Positions 1 through 6,834 of a stretch of 8,160 bases of DNA are shown piece after piece. A program made the translations under genes and the position numbers. Position 1 is the stretch's first letter. Every line of letters begins with the position of its first letter. Source of the DNA: CAZWXH01 sp964637725 (GTDB taxonomy: Bacteria > Bacillota_I > Bacilli_A > Erysipelotrichales > Coprobacillaceae); assembly GCA_964637725.1 (NCBI GenBank), contig CAZWXH010000083.1, positions 1 to 8,160 of the forward strand, given 5' to 3'. Under the pieces are notes generated by a model. The model was not told the origin of the DNA. It searched no databases and worked only from the letters and a program-made list of their open reading frames with translations.

Positions 1-29
1 AAGAATTCCGTAATGGAATTCTTTTTTTA
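1..29 (+). terminator. Rho-independent terminator for a rightward gene left of the window
   Basis: A perfect 9-bp stem (AAGAATTCC, 1-9, with GGAATTCTT, 15-23) closes a 5-base loop and is followed by a run of T on the plus strand to about 29. This polarity fits the end of a plus-strand gene outside the window, converging on adhE. The bases left of position 1 are unseen, so a bidirectional terminator that also backs up adhE is possible. Confidence 0.65.
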
Positions 30-31
30 TT

Positions 32-63
32 GAAAAGAAAAGCCTGTCTTGCGACAGGCTTTT
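32..63 (-). terminator. Rho-independent terminator of adhE
   Basis: An 11-bp perfect stem (AAAAGCCTGTC, 38-48, with GACAGGCTTTT, 53-63) encloses a 4-base loop. Read on the minus strand it is followed by TTTTCTTTT. It begins 5 bases after the adhE stop codon, so it is the natural end of the adhE transcript. Confidence 0.88.
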
Positions 64-68
64 AAACA

Positions 69-2744
69 TTATTTTTTCTTTTTAGGAGCATCTGTAGCGA
101 ATTTAGATTCATAATCATAAATTGATCTTAAGATAGCTTCCATATCATGTACCATTGGCATTCTTGGGTTAGCTGGAGTACATTGATCTTCGTAAGCATT
201 CATAGCCATTCTATGAACTGATTCTTCCCAAGCAGCTTTATCGATACCTTGAGATTTAATATTGCTTACTACACCAACTTTTGCACATAATTCTTCACAT
301 GCATCAGCAAACATAGCCACACCTTCAGCAGGTGATTTTGGATTTAATCCGATTAATTGAGCTAATTCCATATATTTAACATCTGCTTTATAACTTTCAA
401 TCTTTGGCCAAATATTTAATTTAGTAGGAATAGTTCCGTTATATCTAATAACGTGTGGTAATAAGATACCATTAGTACGACCATGAGGAACATGCCATTC
501 TCCACCGATCTTATGAGCTAATGAGTGGTTCATACCTAAGAAAGCATTCGCAAATGCCATACCTGCAATAGTTGCAGCATTATGCATTTTTTCTCTTGCT
601 TCTGGATCTTCCTTACCATATTTAACAGAGCTTTCTAAGTAATCAAATACTAATTTAACTGCTTGTTTAGCCCATCCATCAGTAAAGTCAGATGCTAGAA
701 TAGAAACATATGCTTCTACTGCATGAGTTAATACGTCAATTCCTGTATCAGCAGCAATTGATGCTGGCATACTCATAGCGAACTCTGGATCAACAATCGC
801 AACTGTTGGAGTTAAAGAGTAGTCAGTTAATGGATATTTCTTATTTGCATCTTTATCAGTAATAACTGCGAAAGGAGTTACTTCTGATCCAGTACCTGAT
901 GTTGTAGGAATACAGATTAATTTTGCTTTCTTTCCTAATTCAGGGAATTTGAATGCACGTTTTCTGATGTCCATGAATTTTTGTTTAATGTCATCAAAGT
1001 TAACTTCTGGATGTTCATACATTAACCACATAACTTTAGCAGCATCCATTGAAGATCCTCCACCTAATGCGATAATAACATCTGGTTGGAATTTTCTCAT
1101 GATTTCAACACCTTCAGTAACAGTGTCAAAACTTGGATCTGGTTCAACATCAAAGTATAATTCTAAATCAACTTTATTACGTCTTCTATGAATAACATCC
1201 TCAATCTTAGCTACATATCCAAGATTGTACATACCTCTATCTGTTACGATCATGGCTTTATCCATGACTTTCATGTCTCTTAAATATCTAATTGAATTTT
1301 TTTCAAAATAGATTTTTGGAGGAAGTTTAACCCATTGCATATTGTTGTTACGTCTCCCTATTCTCTTAATATTTATTAAATTCACAGCACTAACATTGTT
1401 AGATACTGAGTTGTGTCCATAAGAACCACAACCTAAAGTCAATGATGGAATAAATGCATTATAAACAGAACCAATACCACCAAATGTTGATGGAGCATTT
1501 TCAATAACACGAATAGCTTTACATTTTAAACCAAATTGAACTGAGATATCATGATCTTGAGTATGAATTGCAGCCGAGTGACCTAAACCATTAAATTCAA
1601 CCATTGCAGCTGATTTTGCTATACCATCTTCAGTAGATGAAGCTTCTAATACTGCTAATACAGGAGATAATTTTTCTCTTGTTAATGGTTCATTAGGACC
1701 AACTTCTTTACATTCAGCACAGATAATTTGAGTATCTTCTGGTACTTTGAAACCAGCTTGTTCAGCAATCCAAGTCGCTGGTTTACCAACAACATTAGGA
1801 TTTAATTTTGCATCATTTACAGTATCTGTATATGCTGCACATCCAAACATAAAGTTTTCAAGTTTTGTTTTTTCTTCTTTGTTTACAAAGTGAACTTTGA
1901 AACGACTAATTTGTTCTTTAAATGCTTTATAGATTTCTTTATCAACGATAGCAGCTTGCTCAGAAGCACAAATCATACCATTATCAAATGATTTAGATAA
2001 TACGATATCGTTAACAGCTCTTTTTAATACACATGTTTTTTCTACATATGCAGGAACGTTTCCAGCCCCTACACCTAAAGCAGGTTTACCACAAGAGTAA
2101 GCAGCTTTAACCATTGCGTTACCACCAGTAGCTAAGATAGTTGCTACACCTGGATGATTCATCAATGCAGTAGTTGCATACATAGTACGCATTCCTAACC
2201 ATTGAATACAGTCTTCTGGTGCACCAGCAGCAATAGCAGCATCTCTAATAACTTTTGCAGCTAATACTGAACACTCATAAGCTGATGGATGGAATGAGAA
2301 GATAATTGGATTTCTTGTTTTTAAAGAAATTAATGATTTGAAAATTACTGTTGAAGTTGGATTTGTTGTTGGTACGATACCACAAACAACACCAACTGGT
2401 TCAGCAATTTCAGTAATTCCTGTTAAAGAATCTTCACTGATAATTCCTACAGTCTTTAAATGACGTAAATTACTAGTTACATATTCACAAGCAAATAAGT
2501 TCTTAACAGCTTTGTCTTCGAACACACCTCTACCTGTTTCATTAACTGCGGCTTCAGCCAAAACACCATGTTGGTCTAATCCCGCAACAGAACATTTTGC
2601 AACAATGTAATCAACAGCATCTTGATCAAATGATTCAAATTTTTCAAGAGCAACCAATGCTTTTTGTACAAGCTCATCTACATGTAAATCAACTTGTTCA
2701 TTAGTTGGTTCTTCAACTTTTTGTACAGCTTTTTTTTCTGCCAT
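69..2744 (-). CDS. adhE: Bifunctional acetaldehyde-CoA/alcohol dehydrogenase AdhE
   Basis: This cytoplasmic fermentation enzyme reduces acetyl-CoA to acetaldehyde and then to ethanol, oxidising two NADH. The 891 residues match the usual full length of the family. The N-terminal aldehyde dehydrogenase half (about 15-450) has the nucleophile Cys259 in DNGMICASEQ. It also carries the conserved PTTNPTS and GVGAGNVPAYV stretches. After a linker near 450-475, the C-terminal iron-dependent alcohol dehydrogenase half has the nucleotide-binding GGGSSMDAAK (561-570) and TSGTGSEVTPF. Its metal ligands align with the E. coli enzyme as Asp670, His674, His740 and His754. All key residues are present, so both activities should be intact. 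The ATG has a strong GGAGGA site at 2751-2756. The gene is monocistronic, with its own promoter and terminator. The N and C termini are lysine-rich, ending in KKKK. AdhE proteins of this class usually form spirosome filaments; that is family knowledge only. Confidence 0.97.
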   Translation of the reverse strand: MAEKKAVQKVEEPTNEQVDLHVDELVQKALVALEKFESFDQDAVDYIVAKCSVAGLDQHGVLAEAAVNETGRGVFEDKAVKNLFACEYVTSNLRHLKTVGIISEDSLTGITEIAEPVGVVCGIVPTTNPTSTVIFKSLISLKTRNPIIFSFHPSAYECSVLAAKVIRDAAIAAGAPEDCIQWLGMRTMYATTALMNHPGVATILATGGNAMVKAAYSCGKPALGVGAGNVPAYVEKTCVLKRAVNDIVLSKSFDNGMICASEQAAIVDKEIYKAFKEQISRFKVHFVNKEEKTKLENFMFGCAAYTDTVNDAKLNPNVVGKPATWIAEQAGFKVPEDTQIICAECKEVGPNEPLTREKLSPVLAVLEASSTEDGIAKSAAMVEFNGLGHSAAIHTQDHDISVQFGLKCKAIRVIENAPSTFGGIGSVYNAFIPSLTLGCGSYGHNSVSNNVSAVNLINIKRIGRRNNNMQWVKLPPKIYFEKNSIRYLRDMKVMDKAMIVTDRGMYNLGYVAKIEDVIHRRRNKVDLELYFDVEPDPSFDTVTEGVEIMRKFQPDVIIALGGGSSMDAAKVMWLMYEHPEVNFDDIKQKFMDIRKRAFKFPELGKKAKLICIPTTSGTGSEVTPFAVITDKDANKKYPLTDYSLTPTVAIVDPEFAMSMPASIAADTGIDVLTHAVEAYVSILASDFTDGWAKQAVKLVFDYLESSVKYGKEDPEAREKMHNAATIAGMAFANAFLGMNHSLAHKIGGEWHVPHGRTNGILLPHVIRYNGTIPTKLNIWPKIESYKADVKYMELAQLIGLNPKSPAEGVAMFADACEELCAKVGVVSNIKSQGIDKAAWEESVHRMAMNAYEDQCTPANPRMPMVHDMEAILRSIYDYESKFATDAPKKKK

Positions 2745-2781
2745 ATTTCTTCCTCCAAAATTTTTATTTGTTTACAACGCT

Positions 2782-2810
2782 AATATACTATATTCCTTGT
2801 GAAAAAACAA
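2782..2810 (-). promoter_or_regulatory. adhE promoter
   Basis: On the minus strand, TTGTTT (2805-2810) and TATATT (2782-2787) are separated by 17 bases. Transcription should start near 2775, giving a leader of about 30 bases before the adhE ATG. A TTGTGAA half-site at 2797-2803, like half of a Rex operator, lies in the spacer next to the -35 box. The brnQ terminator lies just upstream, so this promoter is probably the main source of adhE message. Confidence 0.7.
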
Positions 2811-2820
2811 GCAAGACATA

Positions 2821-2865
2821 TTAAAAAATAAAAGAAAAGTGCTTTCATGAAATATGTAAGCACTT
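2821..2865 (-). terminator. Rho-independent terminator after brnQ
   Basis: AAGTGCTT (2837-2844) pairs perfectly with AAGCACTT (2858-2865). One mismatch separates this from an inner 3-4 bp helix. On the minus strand a T-rich tail (TTTTCTTTTATTTTTT) follows. The hairpin starts about 40 bases after the brnQ stop and separates the transporter genes from adhE. Confidence 0.85.
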
Positions 2866-2905
2866 ACCTTTGTGAAAAATAAGACAAACTTTAAAAGTAT
2901 GGTAT

Positions 2906-4183
2906 TTATTCCTTAGTAATTAATCCTACTACAAATCCAAAAAGACTAAAAATAATCCATCCCAAAGAATATTCAAACAACGGAATAGCATGCATCCATG
3001 TCATGTCTAAACCAACACTTGAAAGCACACCAATAATACTTCCTATTCCTGTAAAGAACATCGTTGTTTGATAAATATAGCGATACCTTTTAATAAAAGG
3101 ATGAAGAAATGATAAAATAATTAAAACTATTGATAAAGGATATAATAGATTCAAAACTGGAATAGATACTTTTAAAATCATATCTAAACCGATATTGGAA
3201 ATAATCATACTCACTATCGCAAATATGAAAGCCCATTTTTTATAACTTATACGAGGGCGTAATGAGTAAAAATATTCAGAACAACAACATATCAAACCAA
3301 TACATGTATTTAAACATGCAATAAAGAAAATACTTCCTAAAATAACAACCCCTATGTTTTGAAATAAATAGGAAACAAATTGATTCAATGTTTGGGCACC
3401 GTTCGTATGAACACCCAACAATCCACCAGATAGTCCACCTATATGTAATAATATACAATAAACAGCAGTTAAACATATTCCAGCAATAATTCCCGCTTTA
3501 ATCGTTAATGAAACAACTTCTCTATTCTCTTTAATACCTTTACTTTTTATATTTAAAGCAATAATAATTCCAAAATTCAATGCAGCAATAGTATCCATTG
3601 TTTGATACCCATCTAAGAATCCCTGAACTAATGAATTGCTTTGATAACTTCCCATAGCTTGTCCATATTGTCCACTTTCTACAAAGAAACTCCCAATAAA
3701 AATAATAGTAATAAGAGTTAATAAGATCGGACATAGCACTTTACCTAAACGATCAGACAACTTTTCTGGATTTAATGCCATATAAAGAGCAACTCCAAAA
3801 AATACAACTGAATACAACAATTGAATCCAAGCCGATGAATTGCCAAGAAATGGCACAACAGCCATTTCAAAAGAAGTACTTGCAGTTCTAGGAATAGCAA
3901 GACAAGGACCAATTGATAAATATATTAATAAAGTAAAAACAAAAGAAAACTTTGGATGTACTCGACTCGCAAGAATATCCAAACCACCTGCTTTAGCAAC
4001 TGCTATAACACCTAACACAGGAAGTCCTACAGCACTTATAATAAAACCAATCATAGCAATCCAAGCATGATTACCTGCTTGTTCTCCTAGAAATGGTGGA
4101 AATATTAAATTACCTGCTCCAAAGAACATTGAAAATAAAGTTAATCCTATAAAAATAAGTTCTTTTTTTGTTAATGTTTTCAT
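2906..4183 (-). CDS. brnQ: BrnQ-type branched-chain amino acid carrier
   Basis: This is a membrane carrier of the LIVCS family, which takes up leucine, isoleucine and valine with sodium or protons. The diagnostic signature MFFGAGNLIFPP lies close to the N terminus (about residues 19-30). Further family motifs are GYQTMDTIAALNFG (about 192-205) and CLNTCIGL (about 290-297). About twelve hydrophobic segments span the 425 residues, a normal length. Three ATG codons stand in a row (4189, 4186, 4183). The weak GAGG ribosome site at 4191-4194 is only 1 base from the first ATG but 7 from the third, so I start at 4183; the longest reading would give 427 residues. The gene follows the AEC permease gene by about 30 bases and is probably co-transcribed with it. 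An unusual Cys-Cys-Cys run (about 299-301) sits in a membrane segment. Substrate choice within the family is inferred. Confidence 0.93.
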   Translation of the reverse strand: MKTLTKKELIFIGLTLFSMFFGAGNLIFPPFLGEQAGNHAWIAMIGFIISAVGLPVLGVIAVAKAGGLDILASRVHPKFSFVFTLLIYLSIGPCLAIPRTASTSFEMAVVPFLGNSSAWIQLLYSVVFFGVALYMALNPEKLSDRLGKVLCPILLTLITIIFIGSFFVESGQYGQAMGSYQSNSLVQGFLDGYQTMDTIAALNFGIIIALNIKSKGIKENREVVSLTIKAGIIAGICLTAVYCILLHIGGLSGGLLGVHTNGAQTLNQFVSYLFQNIGVVILGSIFFIACLNTCIGLICCCSEYFYSLRPRISYKKWAFIFAIVSMIISNIGLDMILKVSIPVLNLLYPLSIVLIILSFLHPFIKRYRYIYQTTMFFTGIGSIIGVLSSVGLDMTWMHAIPLFEYSLGWIIFSLFGFVVGLITKE

Positions 4184-4190
4184 CATCATA

Positions 4191-4195
4191 CCTCT
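4191..4195 (-). promoter_or_regulatory. brnQ ribosome binding site that decides among three ATGs
   Basis: The minus strand reads AGAGG directly before ATGATGATG. Spacing from GAGG is 1 base to the first ATG, 4 to the second and 7 to the third, which favours the third. This is the weakest Shine-Dalgarno in the window, and the other genes have GGAG or better. Confidence 0.55.
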
Positions 4196-4218
4196 TTTTT
4201 ATTCTATTGACATCATAA

Positions 4219-5148
4219 CTATAAAACTTGATAAAGCATAACCATAAGAGGCATTGTCACAATACTAAAAATAACACTCATGACATTCATGATACTAGCA
4301 TACCTAGGATGCTTATTATAAAGTTGAGCAAACTGAGTAATTGTTGCAGCCGCTGGGGCACTTGCTGCTAAGATAGTAATAAGGAATATTTGTGAAGCAA
4401 CAGGTGTTATATTAGCAAGACCTGTGAGTTTAAATAATAATACCATGATTAATGGATATACAACAAGTCTCATAAAACATATCAAATATGTTCTCTTCTC
4501 TACAAACATTTCTTTTAAATCAATTTCCCCAATTAACATCCCAATAACAATCATTGCCAGTGGTCCAATCATAGACCCTACCTTATCAAAGGTTGTCACA
4601 ACTAAAGATGGTAGTTGTATTTGAAGGAAAAACAAAAAAATCCCAACAATAATCGCTATAATATTAACATTTAAAAATATTTTCTTAAGCTCATAACTCT
4701 TTTCATTACAAACTAAACTTTTAGCATGTGTCCACAACAATACTGTTTGTACCATCATATACCCACTTGTATAGAGAACCCATTCTTTTCCCAAAATCGC
4801 TCCCACTAAAGGAATGATTAAGTTTCCAGAATTAGAATAAATAATAGTTGCTTTTTCAATTGATACAAAGCCAAATACTTTTGATAATAAGTGAGTTAAA
4901 GGGATATATATAAGGTGAACTAAGAAAGCTCCTAATAATGCTAAGCCTAAACCAAATAATTTATCAGGTGTGAATTCAATCATAAATGATGTAAGAATAG
5001 CACATGGTGAAACAACAAATAAAATAACTTTAGAGATAACTTTACTATTATCAGTCGTTAATGTTTTTGTCTTGACTAACATAAATCCAAAAAATATCAT
5101 AATGAACAATTGGCAGATTTGTTGCATTAACAATAAACTTAATTCCAT
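4219..5148 (-). CDS. AEC (auxin efflux carrier) family transporter
   Basis: This is an integral membrane permease of the AEC family, whose bacterial members move malate, malonate, other small carboxylates or amino acids. The 309 residues form about ten hydrophobic segments in two halves separated by a more polar loop near 143-157, typical of the fold. Family-like signatures are SPCAIL (47-52), SNSGNLIIPL (105-114), GPLAMIVIGMLIGE (195-208) and APAAATITQFAQLY (264-277). The ATG has an AAAAGGAG site (5157-5164) at an 8-base spacing. The gene starts 54 bases after the lipoprotein gene, beyond a small terminator. It ends in TAG about 30 bases before brnQ, suggesting a two-gene transport operon. 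The pairing hints at amino or 2-oxo acid transport, but the sequence does not reveal the substrate. Confidence 0.9.
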   Translation of the reverse strand: MELSLLLMQQICQLFIMIFFGFMLVKTKTLTTDNSKVISKVILFVVSPCAILTSFMIEFTPDKLFGLGLALLGAFLVHLIYIPLTHLLSKVFGFVSIEKATIIYSNSGNLIIPLVGAILGKEWVLYTSGYMMVQTVLLWTHAKSLVCNEKSYELKKIFLNVNIIAIIVGIFLFFLQIQLPSLVVTTFDKVGSMIGPLAMIVIGMLIGEIDLKEMFVEKRTYLICFMRLVVYPLIMVLLFKLTGLANITPVASQIFLITILAASAPAAATITQFAQLYNKHPRYASIMNVMSVIFSIVTMPLMVMLYQVL

Positions 5149-5168
5149 ACTCTAGTCTCCTTTTCTCT

Positions 5169-5174
5169 ATTATA
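5169..5174 (-). promoter_or_regulatory. Isolated TATAAT, possible -10 box for the AEC-brnQ pair
   Basis: A perfect TATAAT on the minus strand lies 20 bases before the AEC permease ATG, just after the lipoprotein terminator. No TTGACA-like -35 exists 15-18 bases upstream, because that stretch is the terminator hairpin. It also lacks the TG of an extended -10. Either a weak or activator-dependent promoter lies here, or the pair relies on readthrough. Confidence 0.35.
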
Positions 5175-5178
5175 CCCA

Positions 5179-5205
5179 ATAAAATAGAGAAGCTTAGCTT
5201 CTCTA
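5179..5205 (-). terminator. Terminator hairpin containing the lipoprotein stop codon
   Basis: TAGAGAAGC (5185-5193) and GCTTCTCTA (5197-5205) form a perfect 9-bp stem with a 3-base loop. The minus-strand tail TTTTATT is short, so termination may be partial. The TAG stop of the lipoprotein gene (5203-5205) is the first base-paired triplet of the stem. A ribosome at the stop would cover the hairpin, so translation could affect readthrough into the AEC-brnQ pair. Confidence 0.65.
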
Positions 5206-5961
5206 CTTAGTTAATTGAAGTTTTTCTTTTACAGTTTGATCATCTAAACCATTACAAGATGCCATCAATCTAATCTCTTCATCAAAGTCTTTCTTATCTT
5301 TATCATTAAAATTAGAATTATCTAAGATTTTTCCTTCTCTTAAGACATCCTTAAACTTTTCTGTTTGATAATAAGTAATCTTTTCTTGAGAAATATATCC
5401 TTCATCATCAATAGTCATTTCATTTAAAGCATATCTTGTCTCTGTTGATGGGGCTTCATTTCCCATACCAAATTCTTCAGTAACAGCCATTTTTAATGTC
5501 AGAACAAGTTTATCATCGTGTTTATCTCTTTGTATATCATAAACTTTATAATGTTCATCTTCCATATAGTTCTTATATATTTGTTTAACTTCATTAGGAT
5601 AATCATTGATAACACTATATACATATTGATCATCAGCACCTAAGTATAAAGTATGAAAATTTGTATCTTGAGTAATCGTATAATATAAAGTATTATATGC
5701 ACCTTCTTCAAACAGTGCTTTATTGACAAAACAAAACTCATTATTGATTTTATATGTTTCAACATTTGTGATATTACCATTGTCATTTTCAACACAACGA
5801 TAGTATGAAACATCATCATTCATCTTTTTTACAACTTTAGCATATGTTTGTCTTGCGCTCAATCCATCATAAAGGTGTCCTGCCTTTGGTTCATCAGTTG
5901 AAGGACTACATCCTAACAACATCATTGTACATATTATTGCTAAAATTCCGTTTCGCTTCAT
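5203..5961 (-). CDS. Uncharacterised secreted lipoprotein
   Basis: The protein has 252 residues. It begins with MKR, a hydrophobic stretch (5-16) and the lipobox LLGC (15-18), so Cys18 should be lipidated and the mature protein anchored outside the membrane. The serine after the cysteine fits. The mature part is soluble, rich in Asp, Glu, Lys and Tyr, with alternating hydrophobic patterns (about 52-115 and 150-200) suggesting antiparallel beta strands, then a charged helical C terminus. The pattern loosely resembles LolA-like or DUF-type lipoproteins, but I recognise no family and no catalytic motif. Three other cysteines (56, 77, 236) could form a disulfide. The ATG has a strong GGAGGG site (5968-5973). 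The gene has its own promoter with a direct repeat upstream and ends in a hairpin. No neighbour shows its role. Confidence 0.85.
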   Translation of the reverse strand: MKRNGILAIICTMMLLGCSPSTDEPKAGHLYDGLSARQTYAKVVKKMNDDVSYYRCVENDNGNITNVETYKINNEFCFVNKALFEEGAYNTLYYTITQDTNFHTLYLGADDQYVYSVINDYPNEVKQIYKNYMEDEHYKVYDIQRDKHDDKLVLTLKMAVTEEFGMGNEAPSTETRYALNEMTIDDEGYISQEKITYYQTEKFKDVLREGKILDNSNFNDKDKKDFDEEIRLMASCNGLDDQTVKEKLQLTK

Positions 5962-5986
5962 CTTTGTCCCTCCGACTACCCTTTTA

Positions 5987-6014
5987 TAGTATACATTTTT
6001 TAATATCTTGTCAA
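5987..6014 (-). promoter_or_regulatory. Promoter of the lipoprotein gene
   Basis: A perfect TTGACA (6009-6014, minus strand) precedes an AT-rich stretch with overlapping -10 choices: TATACT (5988-5993, 15-base spacer) or TACTAT (5987-5992, 16-base spacer). The short spacer would make it suboptimal without help, which fits a possible activator site just upstream. The predicted leader is about 20 bases. Confidence 0.6.
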
Positions 6015-6024
6015 CTAAACAAAT

Positions 6025-6041
6025 CTTAAGAATTTCTTAAA
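6025..6041 (-). promoter_or_regulatory. TTAAG direct repeat, candidate OmpR-family regulator site
   Basis: The minus strand reads TTTAAG-N5-CTTAAG, two hexamers in the same orientation repeating every 11 bases. This is the spacing typical of OmpR/PhoB-type response regulators, and it closely resembles the streptococcal CiaR site (TTTAAG-N5-TTTAAG). The same bases contain a perfect 7-1-7 inverted repeat (TTAAGAA-T-TTCTTAA, 6026-6040). It lies 10 bases upstream of the TTGACA of the lipoprotein promoter. It also abuts the U-tract of the tpiA terminator, so chance in AT-rich DNA is possible. Confidence 0.4.
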
Positions 6042-6071
6042 ACAAAAGAACCTTACAATTGTAAAGTTCTT
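6036..6071 (-). terminator. Rho-independent terminator of pgk-tpiA
   Basis: AAGAAC (6046-6051) pairs with GTTCTT (6066-6071), with TTAC/GTAA continuing the stem around an AATT loop. The one non-Watson-Crick position (6052/6065) becomes a U-G wobble in the minus-strand RNA. The tail reads TTTTGTTTT. It starts 8 bases after the tpiA stop. Confidence 0.85.
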
Positions 6072-6079
6072 CATTTATC

Positions 6080-6823
6080 TTAATCTAATGCTTTGATCAT
6101 TGCAATGTATGAATCTTCTACTAAAGAAGCTCCACCTACTAATGCACCATCAATATCAGGTTGTTCTAATAATTCTTTTAATCCTTCTGGTTTTACAGAT
6201 CCACCATATTGAATTCTCACTTGTTCAGCAACTTCATTACCATATAATTCAGCAACTACACTTCTGATATATTGACATACATCTTGTGCAATTTCATTAG
6301 TTGCAGTTTTTCCAGTTCCAATAGCCCATACTGGTTCATAAGCAATAACAGTTCTTGCAGCACAAGCAGGACAAACATCTTTAAATGCTCCTACAGTTTG
6401 TGTTTTACATACTTCTTTTGTAGTTCCAGCTTCATATTCTTCTAATGTTTCACCAACACATACGATTGGAGTCATATCATTTTTAAGAACTTGTAACATT
6501 TTAGCATTAACTGTTTCATCAGTTTCAGCAAAATATTGTCTTCTTTCAGAATGTCCTAGGATTACCCATTCAATTCCGATTTCTTTTAACATTTCAACAC
6601 TGATTTCTCCAGTATATGCACCATTGTCTTTGAAATGGCAGTTTTCTGCTGCAACGATTAACTTTTTAGCTCCTGCTTTGGCAGTTTGTAAAGCTAAATA
6701 AGGAGTCGCAATCCCAAAATCAGCTGTATCTGTAACACTTGCATCTACGGCTTCAACAAATGCTTTTGTTTCAGCAATAGTTTTATTCATTTTCCAGTTT
6801 CCTACAATAATTGGTTTTCTCAT
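6080..6823 (-). CDS. tpiA: Triosephosphate isomerase
   Basis: This cytoplasmic glycolytic enzyme interconverts dihydroxyacetone phosphate and glyceraldehyde 3-phosphate. The 247 residues are a normal length for the TIM barrel. The active site is complete: Asn9 and Lys11 in GNWKMN, His91 in LGHSERR, and the catalytic base Glu163 in AYEPVWAIGTGK. The mobile loop 6 (about 164-174) is intact. The phosphate-binding YGGSV (206-210) and DGALVGGASL (225-234) are also present. The ATG lies 11 bases after the pgk stop, and its AAGGAG ribosome site overlaps that stop codon, so the two are one operon and translation may be coupled. A CPAC motif (151-154) before the Glu163 strand is unusual but lies away from the catalytic residues. 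Confidence 0.98.
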   Translation of the reverse strand: MRKPIIVGNWKMNKTIAETKAFVEAVDASVTDTADFGIATPYLALQTAKAGAKKLIVAAENCHFKDNGAYTGEISVEMLKEIGIEWVILGHSERRQYFAETDETVNAKMLQVLKNDMTPIVCVGETLEEYEAGTTKEVCKTQTVGAFKDVCPACAARTVIAYEPVWAIGTGKTATNEIAQDVCQYIRSVVAELYGNEVAEQVRIQYGGSVKPEGLKELLEQPDIDGALVGGASLVEDSYIAMIKALD

Positions 6824-6834
6824 TTTAAATCTCC

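Noticed and set aside
949..1191. Plus-strand open frame of 80 codons inside adhE
   Set aside because: It is antisense to the well-conserved alcohol dehydrogenase domain, and the translation resembles no protein I recognise. It is a shadow frame.
2870..2887. Second TTGTGAA with a partly matching arm, between brnQ and its terminator
   Set aside because: It lies upstream of the brnQ terminator, about 60 bases before the adhE -35, and its second arm reads AAGACAA. Placement and match are both poor.
3276..3734. Two minus-strand open frames inside brnQ in another frame
   Set aside because: They overlap conserved BrnQ motifs, have odd Cys/Tyr/Trp-rich compositions and no start signals. There is no sign of a frameshift in brnQ, which is intact.
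4970..5155. Plus-strand open frame overlapping the start of the AEC gene
   Set aside because: It is antisense to a clear transporter gene and gives no recognisable protein.
5149..5202. Possible T-box or riboswitch before the AEC-brnQ pair
   Set aside because: Only 54 bases separate the genes, mostly terminator, -10 box and ribosome site, which is too short for a T-box.
5844..6029. Plus-strand open frame across the lipoprotein start and promoter
   Set aside because: It is antisense to the signal peptide and promoter of the lipoprotein gene, and its composition is not protein-like.
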